Assembly (NCBI GenBank): GCA_024180945.1
Contig: JAKSGN010000012.1
Coordinates: 124,001 to 188,000, forward strand
Source of the DNA: Macrophomina tecta
Taxonomy: Eukaryota; Ascomycota; Dothideomycetes; Botryosphaeriales; Botryosphaeriaceae
Direction: 5' to 3'
Length of the DNA: 64,000 nt
The notes beneath the pieces were generated by a model. The model was given only the letters and a program-made list of their open reading frames with translations. It made no database searches and was not told the DNA's origin. Below, piece after piece: positions 41,795 through 52,870 of this stretch. A program made the position numbers and the translations under genes. Each line of letters starts with the position of its first letter. Position 1 is the first letter of the stretch.

Positions 41795-44700
41795 ATGATA
41801 CCTTCCCAGCCGCCCACCCCGTCTGCTTCTCAAGTCTCTGAGGCTGCCTCTCCTTCGCTTCCAAACACTCCTGTTGCACCTCAGACGCTTTCTCGTCGGC
41901 AGAGCAGGGCAGTGGGTAGGGCCTTGGCAAGAGAGGCTCGTAATGTCGAACTACCGGCTCCTGAGATTGAGCCTCTCCCGCCACGGCCGTTTGACCCGAC
42001 TCGTTGCACTGAAGCCTTCCGGATGCAAGCCGTCTTGCTTACGCCGACTATGTTGAGCGAACACTGAAGAAGGAGGAGGAGGAGCGCAGCGTACGAGTCC
42101 ACTTCTCTGAGAAGCGCTTCAACGACTTCAAGCGTTGGCTATCTGGCCGCAAATCAACGAATCCGAAGGAGGCGTCCCAAAGGAGGAGGATTCAAGAAGG
42201 CTACTTCTACTACCCCGAGAAGACCAACAACATGCAAGGCCTCTACAAGCGTAAAGGCAAGAACGACCTCATTGACAAGAAGGTGTTGAAGTTTCACGAT
42301 ACGTATGATCAAATCGTCATAAGCCACTTGCAGACGAAGCATGGCGGTAAGTTATCAGGTGCCCGAGAACCTCGGAGAGACTCATATATAATGACGAGTT
42401 GCATCTCCGGCTATCCCAGCTAACCCAGCATACCAGGAATCGACCCAACCCTGAAGAACGTCCAAGAGTGCTTCTGGGGCATGACGCGTACAGACGTTGA
42501 GGGGGTGCTTAAGCTCTGCAAGGTCTGTGCTCGTAAACGTCGGGCAAAGAACTCTCGCGCTCCTCTAAGGCCGATTGTCGTCAATGAGATCTTCGAGAAG
42601 GTGCAGATTGATCTCATTGACTACCGCAACAAGCCAGATCCCGTCACTGGCGACAAGGACGTCCTGTACATGCGCGATTACTTTACGGACTACACAATGC
42701 TCTTACCACTGAGGGATAAGAGCCCTCGCACCGTTGCAATGGGGATCATACAGTGGGTCCTTGCCTTCGGACCTCCTGGATCAATTTAAAATGACAATGG
42801 TAAGGAGAGAACTTTGTGTCAGGCTCCTCGGGTGACTAGAGGCCGGAACACCGGGTGGCTATCCGGCGTTTACTAGCGCAGGCATAGGTATTTCTATCTA
42901 CCTCGACCCTCCGTCTCCCCTTTTCTTCTTTTCTTCTTTTCTCTTTGTACTTAGGCTTTCCTTGATAGCAATACCACCTGCTCGGCCTTTGCTCCCTCAC
43001 ACGTTGAGAACACTTCAAAGTTTGCACCAAATTTTGGTGGGAGCTTGGAAACCTTCTCTACCCCATTCATCTTAGCAAAGCTAATGCGTTTGAATCTTAG
43101 GCACCGAGTTCCTTGACGTTGTGAGGATGCTGTTCAATGAGTATGGTATACTCATCAATGTCGGCCGTCCACACCATCCACAATCTCAAGGGAAGATCGA
43201 ACAAGCCAACGGGCAAATGAAAGACGCCATTGAGAGCGCAAGGATGGAGTACGGCGCGCCCGGCTTCTCCCACGCCTGTGTTGACGCAGCACTGGGCATT
43301 AACAATAAGCATTCCGATAACCGACGCTACACGCCTTACCAGGCTGTCTTTGGACGTAGCATGTGGTCCAAACGAGACAGGCAGGTGCCTAGGGACTCGA
43401 GGGACGCTGTCGAAGGGCCGATTATCTTCGATGATCACGATCCTCCTCAAGAGATCCAAGTTCTCGAGGAGCCCCGGAGCGCTGCCACTCTTGAGGACGG
43501 CCCGGACAGGCCTGGATCGCCCCAGGCCGGTCCCTCTAAGATCTCTCATACAAACAGTGCGAGGGATCCGAGCCCTAAGCGCCATGAAGAGCCACGCGCG
43601 TCCCAGGAGGACCCTGAACTCTTGGAGCTGCTGGAGAGAACGAGAGATCGGGAGGAGGGATGGGAGGTGCAACCACCCCTTGGTGACGCCTTTTGGGAGC
43701 CTGTCATTCCTTACGCTGAGGCCCCTGGGAGTGCTTACGCGTCCCAAGTCACAACTGGAGCCTCGTCTTCGCAATCTACCTCATACTCATCAATTGAGAA
43801 GGGAAAGCGACGCGCGATATCCCCACCGGCTTCCGCACAGTCAGATTCATTTGCCGGAAGCATCAGAATCGTCGGAAACAAGCTCTGAGGAGCAAGCTAA
43901 TGCTGGAGAAGAGCCGGCACGACGCGATCGTGAGGTTCAATCACTCCCCCCCGCCCTACAACTACATCTACCCAGAAGGCCGGCCCCCAGGCGTCCTCGG
44001 AGACGTTCCTCAGAACTCGTCCACAGTCCCCACCCCAATAGCAGTATCTTCCAGTGCTCCCACCACAGAGCCAGTACTCGCGGACGCTTTCTCTGGTTCA
44101 GTACACGCGTCCGCAGCTGAGGTGGGCCGCGAATCTGTCGCCGGTCCTGCTGCTGTGGTAGGGACAAAACGCAAGAGGGTCAGTTTCGCCGCGGAGACCG
44201 CTGGAGATACGGCCGGGGAGCCTCTCCGCAGCGAGTCTTCGCAAACACAGTCCGAGCTACCCCCAGGGCGCAGTATCTACGGCTTCAACCGCTCACATAT
44301 TGACGAGACGATCCGTAAACGACAGCGAAGGGCTAAGGAACGCATGGCAAAGCGTCGTAACAAAACTTTGGCACCTCATGATTACTAACCGGCGATGTTG
44401 TCTCAGGGAACGTTCCCAAGAAGTTCCGCAGGAGCAGATCGAGGATCATTATAGGTGTTGTACACGCAGTGATTGAGAAGCCAGATCACAACAACCATTA
44501 CACGCTGCAGACCCCCTTCGGCATTATTACCAGGTCCTTTCCGTGGTATGAGCTTGAGCTGCTGCATGAGTCTCACTGTCCCGACGGGCTCGACGATCTG
44601 CAGGCCGCGAAGAAGGTCTCTTTGAATGCCGCGGTGGAAAAGAATGAGATATCAATGAGAGTTGTCGATCTTCGCTGCGGCTGTAAGGCGGGCTGCAAAG

Positions 44701-44897
44701 GCAACAGCTGTAGGTGTAGGAAGAACGTTGCGCAGTGCGTTAAGGAGTGCCATGGTGGAAAACCTTGCGTGAACACTGCTGCGGTAGGCGAGGATGAACA
44801 AGGCGAGCCCTGTACGCAAGGAGCCGCAGAGGGAAGAAAGAGTACTCGCACAGGAAGGAGCATTATACCAACAAAGCGCGCAAGGGGCGAGGATTGA
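41795..44897 (+). pseudogene. KRBA2/Ginger-like DDE integrase element protein, decayed
   Basis: Coding blocks in order: low-complexity N-terminus (41795); VHFSEKRFNDFKRWLSGR (about 42100); HDTYDQIVISHLQTKHGG ending at a GTAAGT intron (42347-42436); zinc-binding-like LKLCKVCARKR; integrase strand EKVQIDLIDYRN (first Asp) and DYFTDYTMLLPLRDKSP; a TAA (CAA-type) just before NDNG (second Asp) at 42788; a 301-nt intron (42800-43100); FLDVVRMLFNEYGI, RPHHPQSQGKIEQANG (catalytic Glu); TPYQAVFGRSM. After a disordered Ser/Pro-rich linker come NRSHIDETIRKRQRRAKERM, an SH3-like block and a Cys-rich CGCKAGCKGNSCRCRKN module. Order and motifs match KRBA2/SCAND3-type integrases of Ginger-like transposons. 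Frameshifts near 42015, in the 43870-43920 linker and near 44385, plus the stop, make it inactive. Confidence 0.75.
42800..43100. other. Unusually long intron in the integrase gene
   Basis: GTAAGGAGAG...TTGAATCTTAG, 301 nt between NDNG and the T-E-F residues of the integrase core. Others here are about 50-90 nt. It contains a pyrimidine-rich tract (TTTTCTTC repeats) and may hold a later insertion. Confidence 0.6.
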
Positions 44898-45413
44898 AGA
44901 AAAGAGGTGTGTGTTATAAAATTCTTTTAGGGGAAAGGGAGGGGGATGACTTCTTCATTTGTATGGCTGGTCCATAGAAAATTTGGCTCGTTCTCCAGCG
45001 TCTCTGGCACCCACCGCACTAACTGCTCAACACCACGTGTCTAATGCTCATGATAGCCCAGTTCCCCCAACAAGTGCCAACCACAGTGTCCACCAATCTG
45101 CTCCTTAGCGTTCCCACTGGTGCTCAAAAGGTAATTTGCATATACAAATTTCTATGCATTAAAAGCAATAGTTTATACTTTGCGCAACCAGGAATTCCAT
45201 CGCGGTGTTTTTACCCCGGAATATATTATCCCCACAGGCCGGGAGTCGCGAATTCGGTGGATTGGTCGTTGTGGGGGTTGGGGGTGGATGGGGTAGGGGT
45301 TAAGTGGTGAGAATCGTCGGGTAATCTCCAGGACGTTAGGCGACGTTCGCAGGGGGCGGCGGGGATATGACTCGATTCTCCCTTGTCGTCAAAAACGCCT
45401 CCTGATTAAGGCG

Positions 45414-45537
45414 ATTTTGTCGGCAAATCAGCGCCCCACAGGCGTATGAGGGATAATGACGGTCAAATTGTTGACTTTGCCGGCAAATCGGGTATAGTTT
45501 GCCGGCAAATCAAGGAGTGTCGCCTATGGCTGGGAAT
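45414..45537. repeat. Right member of the inverted repeat, three sub-repeats
   Basis: Complement of 41283-41378 with one extra TTTGCCGGCAAATC unit. Nothing recognisable as a pogo-type transposase follows it, so it is either a truncated terminus or the right TIR of the integrase element. Confidence 0.85.
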
Positions 45538-47293
45538 AGCCATATATTAATAAACAAAACCCCGCGACCGCGGTGTTCCCACCCATCCGGCCTTTCTAGT
45601 TATCGAGCAGCCCTGGCTCAATGTGTAATCATCAAACACACTACTGGTCGATGGCATCCAAAAGCTCTACAAGACTCAACCTAAACACCTATCGACCAAC
45701 AACTCCTCTACCCCTTCCCAAGGGAAGGCCCTATGAACCCACAGGGATGATAGAATAAAAATCAGAGGAACAGGATCAAGAGAGGCGCAGCAGCTCGGCA
45801 TCTGGCATAGACACTGGAAAGCTCGTAGTACCTTCTGAATTGGCTCATCTGGTTGCAGCCGGGAGGAAGGGGAGGAGCAAGGCCCTCCCATAGGCGCTTC
45901 GCGCCATTTGTGGGGCTACGGGCGCTGCCGCCAGGGGCTTATTCACCGGGCTGTGCCACTTATCCCGGCTTATCGAGCTAGCACCGAAAGGATTTAGCGT
46001 AGACCACCCCCGAAGGATAGAAAACTCGTTCTGGGCGGTCCACGCTGACGTAAGAATCGGGCAATTGGGCGTGGAAACAACCACTGCGGCAATCGACAAG
46101 CGCGATTTGGATCAATTCTCAGCGAATGCAGCCGAGTGGTGCCGCGCTCGCCACTGCGCCTCCAGCACGACCTGGGAGCTGATATGCTACGCCAGCAAGG
46201 AGCTGGTGCTCGAACGCCACGGGAATTGTCGCCGATTCGGGGACGCAGCTGCCTGATTGTGTGTGCACAAAGCGGTCGACGTTGACCGGAGTCTGAACGT
46301 GGCAATGAGACGGCGCCAGCGTGCCTGCCATAGAACAAGACGTGTCGGATGCAGACGGAGCGGGCCGCCAGAGAGGTAGACACGGTTGCAAGTCATTGTT
46401 CGATGGAGCATTGTGGGTGGACGGAGCAGCGTACATTGTTGCTAGTGTCGACGATGCAGGCTGAACCAGAATACCGCCAAATGCCTCGGCCTACGTCGAC
46501 CGCCGCGCTTGAGAAGAGTTTCACAGCCGACCAATCTGAAAAGGGCTTCGTGCGCTGCCCTCAAAACACACGGCGCCAGCAGGTCCTTGCTTGTCAGACG
46601 TCGACAACTGAAGGGCATGTCCAGCTGGTCTCCGCGGAGTCCTGCTACAGAGGGCAACAGTCGATCTGGAATAGGACATTAATACGCACAGGCAAGTTCC
46701 TAATCGTGCAATCCTCCAAATCACGCGACCTTCCTAACCTAATTATGCGACATTCCCAATCGTGCGAGCCTTCCTAATCGTGCGATCCTCCTAATCCAAG
46801 TGGACGTCAGCGATAAAGTTTGCTGTGTATGCCATGCATCGGAAATGCACAAGCGAAAGGAGAAGCTGCAATGTCGGGTATGTGGCGTTGCTCCCTTGGG
46901 TGTCAAGCCAGCTTTCTCCGTTTTTGGCTTGCGAGCGAGGTTTGGGTAAGCAGAATGTTCAAGAGGCTGCTGCGAACGATTGTGCCCCGGGAAAGACGGT
47001 TGCGGCGCCCCACTGTTCCTTTTTAATAGAATGCCTCGGCTTAAAATGAGATAACTAGTTAACTAGTTAGTTAGTTAGTTATAGATACTTTCGTTCTTGA
47101 ATTTACCAGTGTTTGCTTCGTGTGATGGGATTATAGGGTCGACCTTGAAAGGGTCTTTAAATAATAGTAGAAGTAGCCCCACGCGCCCGCAAAATCCAGT
47201 CCTAGAATACAGGAGTATCAAACATGAATCCAAAAAGAACCTAAAAAGCGCCTTTCCCGTCTGAAACTATACCACTCCAGCGAAGTGGAGAGC
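45538..47293. other. No gene recognised; repetitive patches
   Basis: Overlapping ORFs on both strands (46065-46777) without family motifs. 47050-47085 is a TTAG/TTAGTTAG simple repeat. The region separates the integrase element from the FunK1 kinase. Confidence 0.4.
46690..46797. repeat. Degenerate ~20-bp tandem repeat (CCTAATCGTGCGA)
   Basis: Five to six degenerate units of TTCCTAATCGTGCGA(T/G)CCT. Spacing is irregular and units directly abut, so it is a minisatellite-like array or a TIR with sub-repeats, not a CRISPR. Confidence 0.6.
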
Positions 47294-49762
47294 TCACGAT
47301 CCTCTTTTCACTCTCGGGTCTTCCCGTGCTTCCCGAAGTATGTTCATCATACGTGAGTATAGCCCTTCATCCTCCTCCTTCCACCTCCCACCATCTGGGA
47401 AGACCATTTTCCGTAACTCATTGATCCAGGGGATTAATGGTTGATAATAAGAGGTGAAGTGCACTTCCACAATCCTGAGAAAATCTCTTTCATCATCCAC
47501 TATTCCTTTCTTCATACCTGCAAGCTCTTCTGGGTTCATATAGTTCCACTTCTCAAACCGCTTAACCACTCTCTCCTTACCTGGCCCTTCATAATGAATG
47601 CAAATCCAGAAGAGCACCCAGAAGAATGATTCGAGGTCGTGCATGAACGAATGCTGTTCCTCCCCAAAGAGAATTCCGATCGCCATGAACGCCAGCGTAC
47701 CAGTCTTGCCTTTAGCCCCCGAAGCACCTTCCCTCTCTTTATTGATCGCAAGATCGAGATCGATCAAGAACGCCTTCCAAGAAGGATTGCTGCTGTCCTC
47801 ATTAATCATGAGGTTGTTCGCGGACACATCGCGCTGAAGTATATTGGCTTCCTTGTACAAAGTCTGGTGTCCTCTGATGCAGTCCTCCATCGCAGCAAGC
47901 AGAGCGACCCGAGAGCCCGCCTTGTAGATCGGCTTCCCATAGTCCCGCACAATGACGCGACGATGCACCCGGTTCTCCGGGACTGGGCCTGTTGCGGTGA
48001 ATTGCGCGCTGGAGCGGGTACGTTTGCTTGACGGCTCAGGTGCGTCGATGCTGCTGGATGACCTCTTCTGCCCCGCTCTACTGGAACTTCGGGTGGTTCG
48101 CACGCTTCCGGACGTGTTCGGAGGCGGCATGGAGTCGCTTGGCCGGTAATTCTTCGCCTTTACGACGTCCAGCCCCTTGCGGATGCTGTCGTAGACGTCG
48201 TCTTCTTGACTGTTCACGCGCACCGTCTCATGGTGGTAGTATCTCGCAACGTTGACAACTTCTTTCTCCGGGACCGCCGCCTCCCGCAACAGCTCGCCCT
48301 CCTCATCGCGCTCGGGATACTGCCACGAGTCTTTGACGACAAGCGGACTCCGCGACTCGTCCCCCTCGCGGTACGCTTTCCAGCAGGTCGTCGCCCGGCC
48401 GACAACGCATGGAGCCCGCTTTATCAGCTTGTCCAGGACAAGACGCTCCGTTTGGTCGTTGCGTGTGACTTCCACAACCCGCTTGCCGTCTACCTCTAGG
48501 ATGGTGGGATCGAACCCAAGCTGTTCGTTGTTCATCAGGAGATACCCCAGGACCGCTGAGACGAACCGCAGACCATTTTCGTTGACATCGAATGGTTCTG
48601 ACGCGGTACCTCCGAGTCGGTCAAACTCCCATAGCCGCATGGTAGACCCACACAGCGTGAAGCCGAGGACGAAGCGACGGGTGTCTTGGGCAGTGAAAAC
48701 CTCCCTTGCGTATCTTGCCAGGTCGCGCCAAGTTTGTGAGCTCCTATCAAGGTCCGGATTGCCCTTCAACTCTCCCGCCACGAGGATTTGAGACCAGTGG
48801 CATCCGTCCTCCGCGACAGCCACGAACCCGGCGTCCATCTTTCTGTCTGCGACGGACCCCTCCACGTATTTATCCGGTTGTGCCAGTGTTGTTCGTTGGA
48901 TGCTGTCGACTGAACAGTGTTCCTCCGCAAGCGTCTTTAACCGGTCTACAATCCTTGTGAACCACCTCAACACATCATTCTGCGTGGATCTCTCCGGCCA
49001 CCCGCGCCAGCTGCCTGTCTCGTACAGCGGATCGTCTCCCTCGCGGCATTTCTGAAAGACCGTCTCGACCGTCTGCTGGAGACCTTCGACTTGGCCGAAG
49101 AAAGTCTCGAAGAAGTTGGGCACCCCGACGAACAGAGAACCCTTCAGCTCGGCCTTCAGCTCCTCGTCGAAGTATTTTCTGAATTCCGAGGAATTGGCGA
49201 TGCCGCTTGTGGCCCGCGTATTCGGGGTCTGCTGAGTCGAACGAGTGGCGGATGTTATGGATTTGGGAGGTGTCCTGAGATGTGCCGTCGGGAAGGGGGT
49301 TATCGAAGTGATTGTGGGAGGGGCGGGCTGCGTCTTGCGGATCAGGTCGTACACGGTCGCCCATATCGTGGGGCCGTCCTTCTCAGCTATGACGTCTCTC
49401 ACGAGCTGGGCGGTGTGCTTGATGTCTGTTTGGTTGGAAAGCAATCGTGCGTACAGATGGGCCAGAGCGCTACCCAAGAGGGTTCCGTCGTCGGAGAGGA
49501 GGGTCAAAGCGGCGGGAAGTCCTGCGAGAGTGAGAATGAGCTTGAGCGTGAGCTCTCTCCCATCTACGTCTCTTAGCTTACACCACTTGCATTTGAAGTT
49601 GCACTCACTTGGCTCAGCAACCAGCTGCTCGAAACGACTTATTGCACCTCGGAGGTCTATGCGAGGAAAGTTCGGTCCGAACGCATCTCGATATGAACTG
49701 AGTGCATCCCCCATAGGATGATCTCTGATGGTCGCGAGCTGGCTCTCCGAAAGCTGTGCCAT
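47294..49762 (-). CDS. FunK1-type protein kinase-like protein, 822 aa
   Basis: Single exon on the minus strand. Start chosen at 49762 (MAQLSESQLATIRDHP); an upstream in-frame ATG (50185) would add 141 residues antisense to LINE sequence and is rejected. The N-terminal ~200 residues are a helical region with a Cys-rich FKCKWCKLRD patch. The middle part (ILVAGELKGNPDLDRSSQTW, FVLGFTLCGSTMRLWEFDR) is the conserved FunK1 region. The kinase core has RDVSANN (residues about 644-650, catalytic loop) and LIDLDLA in place of DFG, then GTLAFMAI and HDLESFFWVLFWI. This order defines the FunK1 family, expanded in many filamentous fungi, with unknown substrates. A Ser/Arg-rich, nuclear-signal-like insert (SSKRTRSS) precedes the catalytic loop. 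No stop or shift; apparently intact. Confidence 0.9.
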   Translation of the reverse strand: MAQLSESQLATIRDHPMGDALSSYRDAFGPNFPRIDLRGAISRFEQLVAEPSECNFKCKWCKLRDVDGRELTLKLILTLAGLPAALTLLSDDGTLLGSALAHLYARLLSNQTDIKHTAQLVRDVIAEKDGPTIWATVYDLIRKTQPAPPTITSITPFPTAHLRTPPKSITSATRSTQQTPNTRATSGIANSSEFRKYFDEELKAELKGSLFVGVPNFFETFFGQVEGLQQTVETVFQKCREGDDPLYETGSWRGWPERSTQNDVLRWFTRIVDRLKTLAEEHCSVDSIQRTTLAQPDKYVEGSVADRKMDAGFVAVAEDGCHWSQILVAGELKGNPDLDRSSQTWRDLARYAREVFTAQDTRRFVLGFTLCGSTMRLWEFDRLGGTASEPFDVNENGLRFVSAVLGYLLMNNEQLGFDPTILEVDGKRVVEVTRNDQTERLVLDKLIKRAPCVVGRATTCWKAYREGDESRSPLVVKDSWQYPERDEEGELLREAAVPEKEVVNVARYYHHETVRVNSQEDDVYDSIRKGLDVVKAKNYRPSDSMPPPNTSGSVRTTRSSSRAGQKRSSSSIDAPEPSSKRTRSSAQFTATGPVPENRVHRRVIVRDYGKPIYKAGSRVALLAAMEDCIRGHQTLYKEANILQRDVSANNLMINEDSSNPSWKAFLIDLDLAINKEREGASGAKGKTGTLAFMAIGILFGEEQHSFMHDLESFFWVLFWICIHYEGPGKERVVKRFEKWNYMNPEELAGMKKGIVDDERDFLRIVEVHFTSYYQPLIPWINELRKMVFPDGGRWKEEDEGLYSRMMNILREAREDPRVKRGS

Positions 49763-50039
49763 GGCGGCGGACCTCGGTTGCTCCACCGAACGACGATGCG
49801 GGGTAATAGACGGAGTCGAGGAGGTCTTAAAAGGCAGCTGAGAGGCTTCGTGTGCCGAATAAGCGAGTTGCTGTGTGTGGTGGAGGTGGAGGGGATGAGA
49901 GGGCACGTCGTCGCGTTTCACCTGGGACTGCCCGGGATAACATCGGCTCAACGTGTTGGCGGCGCAACCAGTGAGGCAACCCAACTTCCTAAAAACATCC
50001 CGGAGAGGCGCGTTCTGGAGCACAGAACGCTCTGTCACA

Positions 50040-50460
50040 CACGAATAAGCTTGGCGGCAGCACTCAAGCAAGCCATCAATCAGGTGGTGATGGATAAGTG
50101 GAAACAGACCAGACACGACAGCGAACGAGGCTGGCAGCTCTTCAAGGTGGCCCCGGAGCCGAGCAGGGAAATCTAAGCATTCCACCGAGGCATGCCAAGG
50201 GCGTTAAGCTCACCGTTGGTGCAGATGGAAACAGGCAAGATTGGGCTAAGACACTTCCTCCATCTAGGCCGGGCGCTAGGCGTGACGTCGGGCGAGTGCG
50301 CCTGCGGGCGTGGACTGCAGACGGTTAGCCGCATGCTGTACGCGTGCAGCAAATTCAACAAGCTGAGACTCGCCTTCGCATGCCGAACAAGAGAGGGGGG
50401 AGGGGCGGAGACACTGAGCAACGGAACTGAGAAAGATGCTGAGCCAATGCAGCTATAGCA
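50040..50460 (+). pseudogene. Tad1/LINE-type ORF2 C-terminal remnant
   Basis: Plus strand. A first frame gives MDKWKQTRHDSERGWQLFK, then a stop, and a neighbouring frame gives QMETGKIGLRHFLHLGRALG, VTSGECACGRGLQTVSRMLYAC. This is the RNase H-to-zinc-knuckle end of LINE ORF2 ('QxxTGKIGLxxFL...C.CG...QT..H.L..C', with His replaced by Arg). It lies head-to-head with FunK1, whose promoter must be within or beyond it. Confidence 0.7.
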
Positions 50461-50784
50461 ACATCGCGAAATCTAATTTTCCCTCGGACAAGTTGATTCT
50501 TCCAACCTGGACCAAAGGGCCTCCCAGTATTCGACGGCGAAGCAACAGCGGTAACTCAAGCTTTCTGTGTGTTCATGTTTTACACTGCATTACAGGGCGA
50601 AATTGTTAAGATTCATTGCACATGGGGATCTGAAGTTTCCTTATACGCTCTTATTGTGTCTGCTACTGCATTGCGTCGCTGAGTCGAAATTAGGTCTGAT
50701 GCGCGGATGAATTCGAAACTGTTAAAAGTAATACATGAAAGCTGGTACTATAAAGGTAGTAAGGGAGCTAAAAGAAGAAAATAA
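50461..50784. other. No gene recognised
   Basis: AT-rich spacer between the LINE remnant and the ankyrin pseudogene 3' end. Confidence 0.45.
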
Positions 50785-52870
50785 CTAAACGCCTATGCAA
50801 CAAGGAGTGAGTAATGCTACTACATCGTTGTGCCTATTCTTCGCCGCCAACGACAGCGGCGTCCAACCGCGTTTGTTTCTAGAGTCTGGGTCAACACCAT
50901 CCTTTGCTAACAACACCTTGACCACCGCCTTGTGCCCCTTAGCTGCCGCCCACAATAGCGGCGTCTGCTTTCTATTGTCCTCGCAGTCCGGGTCGACGTC
51001 AGCTTTCGCGAGTAAGAGCTCCACCACGGTCTTGTACCCATTCGATGCAGCTCACAGCAATGGCGTCCGACCACTGTTATCCCTGGAATTCGGGTCGACG
51101 CCATCATTCGCGAGTAGTAGCTCCACCGCGGCCTCACGTCCGTTCCCTGCTGCTAAGGACAATGGCGTCCGTCCCTTGTTGTCCTTAGCGTTTGGGTCGA
51201 CACTGTCATTTGCGAGCATTAATTTCACTAGCACCCCGTACCCTTTCGCTGCCGCCCACGACAGCGGTGTTGCATCATTTTTATCCTTAGAATCCGGGTT
51301 GACACCGTCATTCGCGAGCAGTAGCTTCACGACTCCCTCATACCCCTTCTCTGCCGCCAACGACAACGGCGTCTGCCCCTTGTCGTCCTTAGAGTTCAGG
51401 TCGGCGCTACCGTTCGCAAATAGTAGCTTTACCAGTCCTTCAGACCCACACAATGCTGCCCACGACAAAGGTGTCTGCCCTTCATTATCCTTAGAGTCCA
51501 ATTCGACGCTGCCATTCGCAAGTAATACCTTCACCACCTCCTCGTGTCCTTCACTCGCCGCCAACGACAGCGGGGTCTGCCCCAAAATGTCTTTTGGATC
51601 CGAGTCGACACCGTGATTCGCGAGTAGCAGCTTCACTACCGCCTCCATCCCATTCTCTGCTGCGCACGATAGCGGCGTCTGCCCCCTGTTATCCTTGGAA
51701 TTTGGGTCGACGTTGTTATTCGCGAGTAGTAGCTTCACTGTCTCAACGTGTCCACTCGCCGCCGCTCGCAGTAGTGGCGTCCGTCCCACATCGTCCATAG
51801 AATCCGGATCGACGCCGTCAATCGTGAGTAACAGCTTTACTACCGCCTCTTTCCCGTTCTCCGCCGCCCATGATAGCGGCGTTCGCTTCCAGTAGCTCTT
51901 AGAGTCCGGGTCGACGCCGCCGTTCGCAAGTAGTAGCTTCACCACTGCCTCACACCCACGCCCCGCCGCCCATGATAGCGGTGTCCGCCTCCCATGATAG
52001 CGGTGTCCGCCTATCGTTGTCCCTAGAATTCGGGTCGACAGCGTCCTTCGCGAGTAGTAGTTTCACTATTGCCCTGTGCCCATTCCCCGCTGCCCATGAC
52101 AACGGCGTCCGGCCATTCCTATCCTTAGAGTCTGGGTTAACCCCATCCTTTGCGAGCAGTAGATTTACCACCGCCTCGTGCCCCCCTCCTGCGGCTAATG
52201 ATAGCGGTGTCCAACCGCATCCATCCTTCGAGTCTGGGTCGACGTCGTCATTCGCGAGCAACAGTTTCACCACCGCCTCGTGACCACTGCCTGCTGCGCA
52301 CGACAGCGGTGTCTCTCCCATGGTGCCCTCGAAGTCCGGGTCGACGTCATCCCTCGCAAGTAGTAGCTTCACAATCGAATCGTACCCGTACACTGCAGCG
52401 CGCAATAACGGCGTCCGGCCACTATTCTCAAAGTCCGGGTCGATGCCGTCACTGGCGAGCAATAGCTTCACCACCGCCTCGTGTCCATTCTCCGCCGCCC
52501 ACAACAACGGCGTTCGACAGTATATATCCGTGGAGTTCAGGCTGGTGTCATCAATCGCAAGTAGTAGTTTCACCACCGCCTCGTGTCCATTTCCCGCTGC
52601 AAATGCTAGCGGCGTCTGACGGGCAAAGGTCATTGTTTGCACATTAGCTCCTTCGCCCAGTAACCTTTGAGCTGTTGCCTCTTGCCCATGTTGTGCAGCC
52701 CATAGCAATGCAGAATTTGCACCATGTCGTACATTGTGCCGATAGAGATAGGTATTCAGAATGTTGTAGAGGCGCCGGTTTGCCCGGGCAAAAGCATTGA
52801 TGTCTTTTTCTGCGCTCAAGAATTCCGCAATAGATTGGAGTAACTCGTTCACTAGACCCAGTAGTGACAT
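50785..52870 (-). pseudogene. F-box-like/ankyrin repeat protein with 22-bp duplication and stop
   Basis: Starts at 52870. Residues 1-45 resemble an F-box (LVNELLQSIAEFL, INAFARANRRLYNIL). About 17 ankyrin repeats of ~34 residues follow, each with the pattern GHEAVVKLLLA.D.VDPDS.D..G.TPLS.AA. Two lesions: a tandem duplication of 22 bp (CCCATGATAGCGGTGTCCGCCT, 51967-52011 region) shifts the frame after the RRTPLSW of one repeat, and a TGA at about 51052 replaces the Trp of TPLLWAA. After each, the reading continues perfectly to 50785. F-box/ankyrin proteins act as substrate adaptors or in self/non-self systems. High identity between repeats implies recent repeat homogenisation. Confidence 0.88.

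Noticed and set aside
43097..43774. 225-codon ORF on the minus strand
   Set aside because: Antisense shadow of the integrase core on the plus strand, which has clear motifs.
46690..46797. CRISPR-like repeat array
   Set aside because: Units abut without spacers, are degenerate, and the genome is eukaryotic.
49763..50185. 141-codon N-terminal extension of the FunK1 ORF
   Set aside because: It is antisense to LINE coding sequence and has no family similarity; the ATG at 49762 fits the family better.
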